This document shows, in pieces, positions 8,080 to 18,608 of a DNA stretch of 64,000 nucleotides. The stretch is taken from the NCBI RefSeq assembly GCF_947496875.1, contig NZ_CANMEH010000014.1:1-64000 (forward strand). Direction: 5' to 3'. Below the pieces are notes generated by a model that did no database searches, was not told the origin of the DNA, and saw nothing but the letters and a program-made list of their open reading frames with translations. The stretch is from an uncultured Paracoccus sp. (GTDB taxonomy: Bacteria; Pseudomonadota; Alphaproteobacteria; Rhodobacterales; Rhodobacteraceae). Positions within the stretch are counted from its first letter, which is position 1; each line of letters begins with the position of its first letter. The translations under genes and the position numbers were made by a program.

Positions 8080-9330
8080 ATGAACACTGTCGGTCGAAGA
8101 CCTTGCGGGTTGAATGAAATGAACAAATTGTCGTGCCTCCTTGGATTTGCCGTCGCATTTATGATGCTTGCCGGGTGTCGCGAAGACGGCTCGGCCAGCG
8201 CGATGGAAGCGGCCGAAGAGATGCCGCCGAGCGAAGTCGGCGTCGTCATTTCCACGCGCGAGGCCATCCCGGTCCTGTCCGAACTGCCTGGACGTATCTC
8301 GCCTGTTCGTATTTCCGAGGTGCGTCCACGTGTCGGTGGGATCATCGTCGAACGGGTTTTCGAGCAGGGAACATTCGTGAAGGAAGGCGATCCCCTGTTT
8401 CGGATCGATCCGGTCATGTTCGAGGTCGAGGTCGAAGCCGCGCAGGCCGGCATTGCCCGCGCGGAGGCCCAGCTTCTGCGCGCCCGGCAAGAGGCCGAGC
8501 GAGCCCGTGTTCTCGTGTCTCGAAATGCGACCAGTCAGGCCAGCTTTGAAAACGCGGTCGCCAACGAGCGACAGGCTGAAGCCGATCTGGCCTCGGCGCG
8601 GGCGACGCTTCGCGCGGCCGAAATCAATCTCGCCTATGCGACCGTGACAGCGCCGATAACGGGGCAGATCGGGCGGGCCATGGTCACGGAAGGCGCCCTG
8701 GTGTCGTCGTCCGGGGGCGAGCCGCTTGCAACGATCCAGCAGATCGACCCGGTCTATGCCGACATCCAGCAACCGGTCAGCGAGATGATGCGTCTGCGCG
8801 CGGCGCTGCGCGACGGGTCTTTGGAGGAGATCGAGCCCGGCGTTGGGCAGGTGCATCTGATGCTCGACGACGGGTCGCAATATCCGCACGCCGGGCGGCT
8901 CCTGTTCTCCGAGGCGACGGTGGAGCGTTCGAGCGGGCAGGTCACGCTTCGCGCGGAGTTCCCGAACCCGGATGGCACGTTGCTTTCGGGTCTCTATGTG
9001 AGGGTACGTGTCGAACAGGGGGTCGATGGCAATGCCATTGCGATCCCGAACCAGGCGGTCCGGCGCGACGGTAGCGGCAACGCGTCGCTATGGATTGTTG
9101 GCGAAGACAACATCGTCGTGGACAGACCCGTCACGCTCGGGCGGGTCGAGTCGGGTCGCACCATCATTGCGAGCGGCCTCGAAGAAGGTGAGAGCGTCAT
9201 CCTCGACGGCTTTCAGAAGACCGGCCCCGGCGCACCGGTCGAACCTGTTCCATGGGTCGATGCATTGACCGAGCGGCAGCAATCCCCAAGCACCGCCGAC
9301 GCGGACGAAACGACGGCATCAGGCCGCTAG
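8080..9330 (+). CDS. RND efflux membrane-fusion lipoprotein (AcrA-like)
   Basis: The periplasmic adaptor of a tripartite pump. The lipobox LLAGC follows the hydrophobic segment starting MNKLSCLLGF. Then come the beta-barrel/lipoyl halves (RVGGIIVERVFEQGTFVKEGDPL, about residues 75-100), an alpha-hairpin with heptads to about residue 200 and the second lipoyl half (APITGQIGRAMVTEGALV). The start is uncertain. ATG 8080 has a GGAAGG Shine-Dalgarno 4 bp upstream, and ATG 8119 starts right at the signal peptide; a longer frame from 7978 is less likely. It is followed after 11 bp by the permease. Confidence 0.9.
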   Translation: MNTVGRRPCGLNEMNKLSCLLGFAVAFMMLAGCREDGSASAMEAAEEMPPSEVGVVISTREAIPVLSELPGRISPVRISEVRPRVGGIIVERVFEQGTFVKEGDPLFRIDPVMFEVEVEAAQAGIARAEAQLLRARQEAERARVLVSRNATSQASFENAVANERQAEADLASARATLRAAEINLAYATVTAPITGQIGRAMVTEGALVSSSGGEPLATIQQIDPVYADIQQPVSEMMRLRAALRDGSLEEIEPGVGQVHLMLDDGSQYPHAGRLLFSEATVERSSGQVTLRAEFPNPDGTLLSGLYVRVRVEQGVDGNAIAIPNQAVRRDGSGNASLWIVGEDNIVVDRPVTLGRVESGRTIIASGLEEGESVILDGFQKTGPGAPVEPVPWVDALTERQQSPSTADADETTASGR

Positions 9331-9341
9331 GAACCCTCGAA

Positions 9342-12300
9342 ATGGCACGCTTCTTTATCGACAACCCGGTTCTCGCCTGGGTCATCTCGATCTTCATCGT
9401 CCTGGCGGGCGTCCTCGCATTGCCCAACCTGCCGGTTGCGCAATATCCCAGCGTCGCTCCGCCGCAGATCACGATCGCCACGATGTTTCCCGGCGCATCG
9501 ACGGAGGACCTGTATCGGCAGGTCACCAATCCGATCGAGGAGGAACTGAACGGCATTCCGGGACTCCTGTACTTCGAATCGACCAGCGACTCGACCGGAT
9601 CGGTTTCGATCAACGTGACGTTCGAGACCGGCACGGAAATCTCGCAGGCCGTCGTGGATACGCAGAACCGGCTGAAGCGCGTCGAGGCGTCGCTTCCGGC
9701 GCAGGTGCAGCAGCAGGGCATTCAGGTCGAGGAAGCGGGAACCAGCTTCCTGATGCTGGTTGCGCTGACCGCGAGCGAGCCGAGCACGCTCGATGAAGTC
9801 GGGCTCGGCGACTACATCGCGCGCAACATCCTGAACGAGGTTCGCCGCGTTCCGGGTGTCGGCCGCGCGCAGTTGTTCGCCACGGAGCGGGCGATGCGGG
9901 TCTGGGTCGATCCCGACAAGCTCGTCGGGCTCAACCTGTCCATGACGGATGTCACCGACGCCATTCAGGAGCAAAACGCCCAGGTTGCCGCCGGATCGAT
10001 CGGCGCCGAGCCGAATCCGGCGAGCCACCGCACGCAGGCTCCTATTCTGGTGACGGGCCAGTTGCAGACGCCCGCGGAGTTCGCGTCGATCGTTCTTCGC
10101 GCCGGCGAGGATGGTTCGCTCGTGCGCCTGTCCGACGTCGCCGAAGTCGCGGCGGACGCGGAGAGCTATGCCTTCTCGAGCTATCTGAACGGTATGCCGA
10201 GCGCGGCCATCGGCGTCCAGCTCTCGCCGAAAGGCAATGCGCTGGATACGGCAAACGGCGTCCGTGAAACCATGGAGCGTCTTTCCGGCCTGTTTCCCGC
10301 AGGCCTGGAATACCATATCCCCTACGATACGACGCCGTTCGTTTCGGCCTCGATCCAGAAGGTCATCCTGACGCTTCTGGAGGCGGTCGCGCTCGTCTTC
10401 GCGGTCATGTTCCTATTCCTCCAGAATATCCGCTACACCGTCATCCCGACGCTGGTCGTGCCGATCGCGCTGTGTGGAACACTCGCGATCATGCTGGCGG
10501 CGGGCTTCTCGATCAACGTGCTGACGATGTTCGCCATGGTTCTCGCGATCGGCATCCTCGTCGACGACGCCATCGTCGTCGTCGAGAACGTCGAGCGCAT
10601 CATGAGCGAAGAAGGCTTGTCGCCGAAGGAAGCCTCCAAGAAGGCCATGACGCAGATTTCCAACGCGATCGTGGGGATCACGCTGGCGCTCTGCGCCGTC
10701 TTCGTGCCGCTGGCGTTCTTCCCCGGCGCGGTCGGCGTCATCTATCAGCAGTTCTCGCTGACGATGGTGACTTCCATCCTGTTCTCCGGCTTTCTGGCCC
10801 TCTCCCTGACGCCGGCGCTCTGCGCGACATTCCTGAAGCCTGTAGCGGCAGGACATGGACATTCAAGGAAGGGTCTGTTCGGCTTGTTCAACCGCGGTTT
10901 CGTCCGTGCGTCGAATGGCTATGCCAACGGCGTTAGTTATCTGGTCGGCCGCACCAAGCGATTCATGGTCATCTATCTGGCGCTCGTCGTGGGCCTTGGA
11001 TGGACCTACTTCCAGATTCCCTCCGCGTTCCTGCCGCAAGAAGATCAGGGCTATCTCATGGCGGACTTCCAAGCGCCTTCCGGAGCGACGAGCAACCGTT
11101 TGCGCGAGGTCACGCTCGGGGCGGAGGAATTCGCCGCATCAAACGAGGCGATCGAAAGTGTGCTGATCATCCAAGGCTTCTCATTCTCGGGTCAGGGGCC
11201 GAACTCGGGCTTTGCCTTCATTACGTTGAAGGACTGGAGCGAGCGCGGCGAGGAGCAGAGCGCCGATGCACTGTCCGGGGAACTGTCGGGCTGGCTCTAC
11301 CAGTTCCGCGACGCGATTGCCTACGCGATTTCGCCGCCGCCGATCGACGGGCTCGGCACGTCAGCCGGATTCGCGTTCCGCCTTCAGGATCGCGCCAATC
11401 TCGGCAACGATGCGCTCATCGCGGCGAGCGAGCAATTGATCGCAGACGCGGCTGAAAGCCCGGTGCTCGGGATGGTCTATACAGAAGGTCTCCAGCCCGG
11501 ACCGCAGCTCAGTTTGAGGATCGATCGTGAGCGGGCAAACGCGTTCGGCGTCGGTTTCGGCGAGATCAACCGGACCATCTCTGCAGCTCTCGGCTCGTCC
11601 TATGTCAACGACTTCCCGAACGACGGCCGCATGCAGCGCGTCATCGTGCAGGCGCATGACCGCGCGCGCATGGAAGTGGACGATATCCTGCGCCTGAACG
11701 TGCGAAACGTCCAGGGCGGCATGGTTCCGATCTCGGCCTTCGCAAACGTCGAATGGACGGTGGGCGCGACGCAGATCGTCGGCTACAATGGCTATCCTTC
11801 CGTGCGCCTTGGCGGCGAAGCTCAACCGGGCTTCTCCTCAGGAGACGCTATCGCGGAGATGGAGCGTCTGGCCGGTGAACTGCCGGAAGGCTTCGCGTTC
11901 GAATGGACCGGGCAATCGTTGCAGGAAATCCAGTCTGGTTCGCAGGCGCCGTTCCTGATCGGCCTTTCGGTCCTGTTCGTTTTCCTCTGCCTGGCAGGTC
12001 TCTACGGAAGCTGGTCGATTCCGCTTTCGGTCATGCTGGTCGTGCCGCTCGGCATCATCGGCTGCGTCGCCGCGGTCGTCCTCTTCAATCTCTCGAATGA
12101 CGTCTACTTCGTCGTCGGGGTCATCACGATCGTCGGCCTGTCGGCAAAGAACGCGATCCTGATCGTCGAGTTCGCCAAGGATGCGGTGGCCGAGGGGCGC
12201 GATATCATCGAAGCGACGATCGAGGCCGCGCGGCTGCGCTTCCGGCCGATCATCATGACGTCTCTCGCCTTCACGATGGGCGTGCTTCCGATGGCCATCG

Positions 12301-12488
12301 CCTCGGGGGCGAGCGCAGCGAGCCAGAACGCGATCGGCATCAACGTCGTCGGCGGGATGATCTCGGCCACCGTGCTGGCGATCCTGTTCGTGCCGGTCTT
12401 TTACGTTTTCGTGATGAGGCTGGTCGGTCATGGCCGCAAGCAGCCGCAAGACCCGGCCGATCCCGTAGCAATAGCGGAAGCCCCGTAA
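9342..12488 (+). CDS. RND multidrug efflux permease (HAE1, AcrB-like)
   Basis: A 1048-residue inner-membrane proton/drug antiporter. It starts with MARFFIDNPVLAWVIS, the conserved N-terminal amphipathic region and TM1. The in-frame extension to 9252 overlaps the upstream gene and lacks homology. The proton-relay segment VLAIGILVDDAIVVVENVER (about residues 398-417) has the paired aspartates in TM4. The C-terminal repeat has GLSAKNAILIVEFAKD. Length is full for the family. It forms an operon with the adaptor. No complete outer-membrane partner follows; a truncated one lies at 18609-19787. Confidence 0.94.
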   Translation: MARFFIDNPVLAWVISIFIVLAGVLALPNLPVAQYPSVAPPQITIATMFPGASTEDLYRQVTNPIEEELNGIPGLLYFESTSDSTGSVSINVTFETGTEISQAVVDTQNRLKRVEASLPAQVQQQGIQVEEAGTSFLMLVALTASEPSTLDEVGLGDYIARNILNEVRRVPGVGRAQLFATERAMRVWVDPDKLVGLNLSMTDVTDAIQEQNAQVAAGSIGAEPNPASHRTQAPILVTGQLQTPAEFASIVLRAGEDGSLVRLSDVAEVAADAESYAFSSYLNGMPSAAIGVQLSPKGNALDTANGVRETMERLSGLFPAGLEYHIPYDTTPFVSASIQKVILTLLEAVALVFAVMFLFLQNIRYTVIPTLVVPIALCGTLAIMLAAGFSINVLTMFAMVLAIGILVDDAIVVVENVERIMSEEGLSPKEASKKAMTQISNAIVGITLALCAVFVPLAFFPGAVGVIYQQFSLTMVTSILFSGFLALSLTPALCATFLKPVAAGHGHSRKGLFGLFNRGFVRASNGYANGVSYLVGRTKRFMVIYLALVVGLGWTYFQIPSAFLPQEDQGYLMADFQAPSGATSNRLREVTLGAEEFAASNEAIESVLIIQGFSFSGQGPNSGFAFITLKDWSERGEEQSADALSGELSGWLYQFRDAIAYAISPPPIDGLGTSAGFAFRLQDRANLGNDALIAASEQLIADAAESPVLGMVYTEGLQPGPQLSLRIDRERANAFGVGFGEINRTISAALGSSYVNDFPNDGRMQRVIVQAHDRARMEVDDILRLNVRNVQGGMVPISAFANVEWTVGATQIVGYNGYPSVRLGGEAQPGFSSGDAIAEMERLAGELPEGFAFEWTGQSLQEIQSGSQAPFLIGLSVLFVFLCLAGLYGSWSIPLSVMLVVPLGIIGCVAAVVLFNLSNDVYFVVGVITIVGLSAKNAILIVEFAKDAVAEGRDIIEATIEAARLRFRPIIMTSLAFTMGVLPMAIASGASAASQNAIGINVVGGMISATVLAILFVPVFYVFVMRLVGHGRKQPQDPADPVAIAEAP

Positions 12489-12492
12489 GAGA

Positions 12493-12524
12493 GGCAGGCC
12501 CCGGCTCCCCTTCCGGGGCCTGCC
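12493..12524 (+). terminator. GC-rich hairpin after the efflux permease
   Basis: A perfect 12-bp stem (GGCAGGCCCCGG at 12493-12504, complement at 12513-12524) with an 8-nt loop begins 4 bp after the permease stop. No U-tract follows, so termination strength is uncertain. It may rather protect the mRNA 3' end. It lies just before the junction with the traG remnant. Confidence 0.55.
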
Positions 12525-12532
12525 AAATCAGA

Positions 12533-13143
12533 AAGGTCGCCACCAACGACGAACGCACCGCAAAGCGGGTGTCCGATGCGCTCGGCACCGCCACCGAGAT
12601 GAAGGCGATGAAGAACTATGCCGGCCATCGTCTGTCGCCCTGGCTCGGGCATTTGATGGTCTCGCGCTCGGAGACCGCGCGTCCGCTTCTGACGCCCGGC
12701 GAGATCATGCAACTTCCGCTCAACGATGAAATCGTCATGCTCGCGGCGACCCCGCCGATCCGGGCCAATAAAGCGCGTTACTTCGAGGACAAGCGTTTCA
12801 ACGAGCGCCTACTACCGCCGCCGGACCCGGCCAAGACCAGACGAACCACTCGGAAAGACGCCTGGACGGAGTTGAAACCACAAAAGCCGGATGCTGCCCT
12901 ACTTGCCGAGATCCAGAAGGCGGAAAAGGACGCCGCCAATAGCGGACTGCGCCGCGAGCCGGCACTACCCGATCACGTCGCCATGCCAAGGAAACCACGC
13001 AGCCCAGCCCGTCCAATGAATTCGACATCGTGATGGATGACGAGCCGGAAGATACGGCCCGACAATCCCGCATGCTGCGCCAGCAGATGCGCGGTGTCGC
13101 CCGGCAGATCGCCATGGACCCCAATGACAATATGGACCTGTGA
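12533..13143 (+). pseudogene. traG: 3' remnant of a second traG, frameshifted
   Basis: Reading from 12533, the frame encodes ATNDERTAKRVSDALGTATE, then YAGHRLSPWLGHLMVSR and TARPLLTPGEIMQLP, matching residues about 485-600 of the intact TraG at 3444-5462. About 480 N-terminal residues, including Walker A and B, are missing. Near 13010 the frame is lost: the family's C-terminal tail (NEFDIVMDDEPEDTARQ... ending DPNDNMDL) continues in another frame to the TGA at 13141-13143. It is on the opposite strand to the intact traG and keeps its copG downstream, so it comes from a second transfer locus, not a local tandem duplication. Confidence 0.85.
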
Positions 13144-13151
13144 GGAAGCCC

Positions 13152-13583
13152 ATGCGCGACCGGATGAACGTCTATCTGCCCTCGGACCTGATGAAGGGAA
13201 TTTCCGAACTGGCCGAGCGAAAGAAGCTTTCCCGCTCCGCCATCGTCGAAGCAGCCGTGGCATCGTTCCTGTCGCCGGATGGAGCCGACAAGCGAGAAGC
13301 CGCCTTCGCCCGCCGCCTCGACCGGCTTTCGCGGCAGGCGCAGCGCATGGAACGCGATCTCGGCGTCACTGCCGAAACTCTGGCTCTGTTCGTCCGCTTC
13401 TGGCTGACGATCACACCACCGCTTCCACCTGACGCGCAATCAGCCGCGCAAATCAAAGGGCGGGAACGCTACGAAGGTTTCGTGGAAACCCTCGGGCGTC
13501 GATTGCAAAAGGGGCAGAGCTTCTTGCGCGAAATCCCCGATGACGTCGCCGCAAGCGACTCAACAATCGAGCCTGACGAATAG
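13152..13583 (+). CDS. Second CopG-like protein behind the traG remnant
   Basis: A 143-residue ribbon-helix-helix protein (MRDRMNVYLPSDLMKGISEL at the N-terminus), paralogous to 2999-3433 with shared FVRFWLTITPPLP and ERYEGFVETLGRR segments. The frame is intact although the traG before it is not. ATG 13152 follows GAGG; an upstream GTG at 13140 overlaps the traG stop. The trbB that should follow is missing and the next gene is a convergent aldo/keto reductase. Expression would depend on read-through from the efflux operon. Confidence 0.72.
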   Translation: MRDRMNVYLPSDLMKGISELAERKKLSRSAIVEAAVASFLSPDGADKREAAFARRLDRLSRQAQRMERDLGVTAETLALFVRFWLTITPPLPPDAQSAAQIKGRERYEGFVETLGRRLQKGQSFLREIPDDVAASDSTIEPDE

Positions 13584-13859
13584 CCGAACCATCAGACCCA
13601 CTGACTTTCGATCGAAACCGGCGGCGCACCAAAATCAACCCCGCATCGTGCCGCGAATATTTCGGGGAACGTCGCGGTTGGGGTGCAAAGATATAGACTG
13701 CAAGGTATCTTTCGGCGCCGGCGGATTTTCGTGGTCCGTCGGGCTGTCCGGCCGTTCATCGATCGCTCATGCGATCGATGATACCAGTTTCCCGATTTGC
13801 CGAAATGTTGCTGCAGGAACCCTCGAGATCATAGGCGGGGTTCATCGCATCATCTCAGA

Positions 13860-14750
13860 TCAAACAAATTCGGCAAAGCTGCTAGTGTCCACGTCGCGCG
13901 GATCAGGGCCGATGCGCACCCCTGTATCCAGCTCGTCTAGCTGCGCCATCTCACCGTCGCTAAGCGCGAAATCGAACACGTCAATATTCTTGGCGATGCG
14001 CTCGGGGTTGACTGACTTCGGAATTGCAACGACATCGTTCTGGAAGTGCCAGCGCAAGATCACCTGCGCGGCAGATCTACCATGGGCTTCGGCGATAGTG
14101 GTGATGACCGGATCGGTCAGCGGGTGCTTCCTGCCGCCATGATTGTCCCCATCGCCATCGTTGATGGCACCGCCGATCGGCGACCAAGCCTCCGTGACGA
14201 TGCCGAGCGCCCTGTTCTTCGCCAGCAGCGGCTTCTGCGCGAAATAGGGGTGCAGCTCGATCTGGTTGACCGCCGGCACGACGTCACTTGCCGCGATCAG
14301 TTCGTCCAGTTGATCCTCCAGGAAGTTGCATACACCGATCGCGCGCGCACGCCCGTCACCAAGAATTTTCTCCGCCGCCTTCCAGGACTGGATCGTGGCG
14401 TTCCAATCTTTGGTCGGCCAGTGCAGCAGATACAAATCGACATAGTCGAGCCCCAACCTGCCGAGGCTTTCGTCGAATGCCCTGAGCGCCCTCTCGTAAC
14501 CATAGTCGCCGTTGAACAGCTTTGTGGTGACGAACATCTCGGCGCGATCCACGCCGCTGTTGCGGATGCCTTCACCGACCTGAGCCTCATTGTTATACGA
14601 CCTGGCGGTGTCGATCAGACGGTAGCCACTGGAGATTGCCGACGCGATGGCGGAGGCGGTCTCTTCGGCGGACGCAGCGAACACTCCGAGACCTAGTGCC
14701 GGCATTTTCACGCCATTATTCAAGTTGATGAGAGGGCTTTTTCCGGCCAA
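13860..14750 (-). CDS. Aldo/keto reductase (AKR5-like)
   Basis: A 296-residue NADPH-dependent aldo/keto reductase of the 2,5-diketogluconate-reductase type. GYRLIDTARSYNNEAQVG (about residues 43-60) holds the catalytic Asp and Tyr. VTTKLFNGDYGYERALRAF carries the Lys, and DLYLLHWP the His. The C-terminal cofactor part IPKSVNPERIAKNIDVFDF is typical. The start is TTG at 14750, with AAGGAG about 7 bp upstream. It is divergent from a truncated tetR copy; the operators between them match those of the TetR gene at 15514-16113, so it may be controlled by that protein. Confidence 0.9.
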   Translation of the reverse strand: MAGKSPLINLNNGVKMPALGLGVFAASAEETASAIASAISSGYRLIDTARSYNNEAQVGEGIRNSGVDRAEMFVTTKLFNGDYGYERALRAFDESLGRLGLDYVDLYLLHWPTKDWNATIQSWKAAEKILGDGRARAIGVCNFLEDQLDELIAASDVVPAVNQIELHPYFAQKPLLAKNRALGIVTEAWSPIGGAINDGDGDNHGGRKHPLTDPVITTIAEAHGRSAAQVILRWHFQNDVVAIPKSVNPERIAKNIDVFDFALSDGEMAQLDELDTGVRIGPDPRDVDTSSFAEFV

Positions 14751-14789
14751 AACAATGCTCCTTCGATATACGGGACGGCAGGTTTGCGT

Positions 14790-14970
14790 TGACGATCACT
14801 CGCTGTGTTGGTCACACTTACATTCGTGAGTATCCAAAATGCCCTAATGACATGCGATACGTATGTCAATTGAAATACGACTCGTATGCAAGAGAGCCAT
14901 GGTTTCCAAAATCCGTAGCGACATGATCGCTGAGATGCGCAGCAAGCTGATGGCAGCGGGCAGGCGAGCT
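14790..14970. repeat. Left arm of a diverged inverted repeat (promoter plus tetR 5' end)
   Basis: This segment is a diverged copy, in opposite orientation, of about 16070-16230. Shared blocks include the run around GATCACTCGCTGTGTTG, operator GACATGCGATACGTATGTC (14849-14867), the palindrome ATACGACTCGTAT (14875-14887) and the first 24 codons of a TetR gene. It holds the promoter region of the aldo/keto reductase. Confidence 0.8.
14899..14970 (+). pseudogene. Truncated tetR copy (first 24 codons)
   Basis: From the ATG at 14899 the frame reads MVSKIRSDMIAEMRSKLMAA then GRRA, nearly identical to the start of the TetR at 15514-16113. Homology stops at about 14970, where DNA matching an ISL3 transposase begins on the other strand. 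Nothing beyond the first helix of the DNA-binding domain remains, so it cannot be functional. Confidence 0.82.
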
Positions 14971-14972
14971 TA

Positions 14973-15360
14973 CAGTGGTGTCGTTGCTGACCGGCATGCC
15001 TAGGCGTTGCATCAAGCGCTCGCCAGGACGGCCGCCCGTGCTATGGCCGAGCAATTTACAATTTCCACGCCCCTCATCGTCCGCCGCGCATAGGGGAAGC
15101 AACCGTCGGCAGACGGCCGGTGAACGTTCGTCGCTCACATTCTTGATGCGAGTATCGCCAGCGGCTCAGCAGGAGTTTCACATCACCGGCTTGCCCTGGA
15201 CTGGCAGATCCTAGAGGTTGCGGTCGGACCGGCCATGCCGCCGTCGGCTTCGCCCTCCGCAGTCGGAGCAAATGCCGATTATGGCTGCGGCAGCGGAAAC
15301 AACCCAACCGTCATCAACAGTGAGCGTGACACCCAAAATCTTGCCCCCTGGGCCGTCCAA
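14973..15360 (-). mobile_element. Degraded ISL3-family transposase fragment
   Basis: On the minus strand, pieces of an ISL3 transposase N-terminus can be read in order across frame breaks. First comes VTLTVDDGWVVSAAAAI, then a zinc-finger start CSDCGGRSRRRHGRSDRNL followed by a stop. DLPVQGKPV then leads into a second Cys-containing stretch, and finally GHSTGGRPGERLMQRLGMPVS with NDTT. That is the normal order of this family's N-terminus. The DDE catalytic domain is missing. The fragment abuts the truncated tetR copy and probably disrupted it. Confidence 0.65.
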
Positions 15361-15513
15361 CCATTTTGTCTTCGTTTGTAAGCCCGCCCATAGCGGCACC
15401 GTAGCTAACGGCGAATGAACCACACAAGGCGAGGAAAAACCTAATGTAAGGGAAAGGGACAACAGGTCTTGGAAGGGCCTGTTTGAGCTGCCCGCAAAGG
15501 CAGAACCAGATCG

Positions 15514-16113
15514 TTACACCTTGCGGTCGTTGAGCAGTCCCTCGACCAGTGCCCGGTAAGCGGCCGTGACCCGGATCGAGGTGCCAACCGGGTCCTCTGC
15601 ATCGGCGATCCACTGCGCCATATAGCACAATGCGCCGGTAAGCATTCGCGCGGTCGCTTCGGCATCGATCCGGCGGACCACGCCGCTCTCCATCAGCGCT
15701 TCGAGACCCACCCGCATCGCGTTCAGGCAGCCGCCGGCGCTCGGCCAGGAGCTAGGATCCCCCAGCACTGCCGGTCCATCGCGCATAACGATACGCTGGA
15801 TCTCAGGTTCGAGTGCCATCTCGATGTAACCAATCCCTTCTTGGACGTAGCCTTCCCACGGGTTCGGCGCAGCGGCGGCACGAGCCTTGAGGCGACTGAC
15901 CATTTCAGCATCGATCTCGGCGACCACCGCCTGGAACAAGCCCTTCTTGTTGCCGAAATGGTGGTAAAGCGCGCCCCGCGTCAGCCCGACATCAGAAGTG
16001 AAGCTGTCCATTGAGGCACCGGCATAGCCCATTTCGGCAAAGGCTCGCCTTCCCGCCGCCATCAGCTTGCTGCGCGTCTCAACGATCATGTCGCTACGGG
16101 TTCTGGAAACCAT
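15514..16113 (-). CDS. TetR/AcrR family regulator
   Basis: A 199-residue TetR protein starting MVSRTRSDMIVETRSKLMAA. The HTH RRAFAEMGYAGASMDSFTSD, GLTRGALYHHFGNKKGLFQ is intact and the length is full. The ATG at 16113 is preferred to 16149 because the upstream DNA is operator-rich and its copy at 14899 starts the same way. It is divergent from a broken MFS transporter gene that it presumably once repressed. The matching operators upstream of the aldo/keto reductase make that gene a probable surviving target. Confidence 0.86.
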   Translation of the reverse strand: MVSRTRSDMIVETRSKLMAAGRRAFAEMGYAGASMDSFTSDVGLTRGALYHHFGNKKGLFQAVVAEIDAEMVSRLKARAAAAPNPWEGYVQEGIGYIEMALEPEIQRIVMRDGPAVLGDPSSWPSAGGCLNAMRVGLEALMESGVVRRIDAEATARMLTGALCYMAQWIADAEDPVGTSIRVTAAYRALVEGLLNDRKV

Positions 16114-16230
16114 GGCTCTCTTACATACGAGTCGTATTGCAGTTGACATACGTACCGCATGTCATTACGGAATTGATACGCCACGTATGTAAACGTGACC
16201 CGGGCAACCGTCAACACAGCGAGTGATCGT
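16070..16230. repeat. Right arm of the diverged inverted repeat with TetR operators
   Basis: The counterpart of 14790-14970. It contains the 13-bp palindrome ATACGAGTCGTAT (16125-16137) and the near-palindrome GACATACGTACCGCATGTC (16145-16163), plus a third ACGTATGT half-site near 16183. These lie between the TetR start and the MFS remnant and are good repressor operators. Confidence 0.78.
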
Positions 16231-16600
16231 AGTGCAGAACCCATATGCTGGGATATTCAGAGCACCAGGCGCCAAGGGGTTCGCCCTTGCGGGCTTCGTT
16301 GCTCGGATGCAATTGGCATTGATGCCAATCGGCATTGTGGCAATGCTCTCCCAAACCAGCATAACTGCCTTCGGCCTGGTCGAGCGGCGAGTCCAGGCGG
16401 CTATGCTGACGGAGAGCATCACGTGGGTCATGACCGGCATCGGCGTGGCGCTCGGTGCCTTCGCATCCGGCTGGGTAAGGGACACCTTAGGCGCCAGCAA
16501 TGGCTTCTGTATATCCATAGTTGCGGGGGCCTTGGCATTCCTCACGGTACTGCTGGCCAAGGCACCCTATCGGCACGAGAGGATCCGCAGTTGGCCAGCA
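16223..16600 (+). pseudogene. MFS transporter with a large internal deletion
   Basis: The frame begins with an MFS N-terminus (NPYAGIFRAPGAKGFALAGF, LALMPIGIVAMLSQT). It then jumps at about 16365 to a C-terminal MFS part (RRVQAAMLTESITWVMTGIG, VALGAFASGWVRDTLG). About 250 central residues are absent; a normal transporter has about 400 residues and 12 TM segments. The frame then runs into non-homologous sequence up to 16942, overlapping the next gene. GTG at 16223 is the nominal start. Non-functional as a transporter. Confidence 0.72.
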
Positions 16601-16862
16601 ATGCAACCAGTGCAGCGGAATGAGAAAGAAGAGTTCCAAATTCAAGTGCCTCGCGGGTCTCTATCAATACGGAAACGCAGACCGGACGCTTCAATTTGGA
16701 GCGGTCAGCATATTCCGCCTCTATGCCTGTCGTATTCATCGCCCGTCGACTTCAAGTCGCCAGCCGGAACTGCCAGCGCGGTGCAGGCACAAAACCCATC
16801 TTTGCCTTTGCCCTCAATAGAGCTCCCAGACCTTACCACTCTCGATCCCCGGAGGCCCTCTC

Positions 16863-17864
<1,002 letters not shown>

Positions 17865-17950
17865 ACTCGGAAGCATACAGCGCTGCGAGTCCATTCATAT
17901 CAACCTTGCCGGCGAGGGACCGATTAAAAAAGCTCTCGTATCGCTCGAAT

Positions 17951-18602
17951 ATGCGACTGCGCGCCGACGTTCCCCGCGTCATGCGCGTCTCGCGCAAGGT
18001 GCTTGCCGGTGTCGGTCTTGTTGCCAGCCTCGGTATTGGCGGGGCCCTGATCTATGCACTCCAGACCCGGGACCCCGGCTCAGGCAATGAGGAACTCTAT
18101 TCCGTCGACAATCGCGCCACGGCAGATGGCATCGCCGGTCTGCCACGCGACTACACCGGACCGATCCTCGGGCCTGCATTGCCCGGCGATCTTGGAAGAC
18201 CGATCCTCGACGCTCAGAACCGCGGGCAACCGATCCGCCGCCAGCCATCACGACACCCAACGTCGATCCAGAGGAGCAACGCCGGATGGCCGAGGAGGAA
18301 GCGGCCCGCCTGAGCCGCGTCTTCTTCCAGACCGCGCCTGGCACTTCAACCGCCGGCGCGACAGCTGGCGTCGCTGCGCCGAACCTTGCCGGATTAGGAC
18401 TGTCCGGCCAGCCCGGCACGCCCACAGCCCAAGACCGCCAGCTTGCCTTCCTCAACACCGGCGTCGACCGCCGAACCGTTGCGCCGGATCGCGTCATGGC
18501 GCCGGCATCGCCTTATGTGCTTCAGGCCGGCGCGGTGATTTCCGCCACGCTCATCACCGGCATCCGCTCCGACCTGCCCGGGCAGATTACGGCACAGGTA
18601 AC
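17951..18602 (+). pseudogene. trbI: trbI remnant, frameshifted and 3'-truncated
   Basis: The first frame reads RVSRKVLAGVGLVASLGIGG, ALIYALQTRD, then RATADGIAGLPRDYTGPILG and PALPGDLGRPILDAQNRGQP: the N-terminus of TrbI, a VirB10-like mating-channel protein. At about 18235 it shifts frame, continuing PPPAITTPNVDPEEQRRMAE and EEAARLSRVFFQTAP to SDLPGQITAQVT near 18602. There TrbI stops and an efflux-protein sequence begins in a third frame. The C-terminal beta-barrel domain is missing. With the traG remnant and copG at 12.5-13.6 kb on the same strand, it marks the far end of a lost trb cluster. Confidence 0.87.
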
Positions 18603-18608
18603 GGATCG

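Noticed and set aside
18054..18608. In-frame N-terminal extension of the efflux protein
   Set aside because: It is the out-of-frame translation of trbI; the real trbI frames are recognisable, so this is not efflux-protein sequence.
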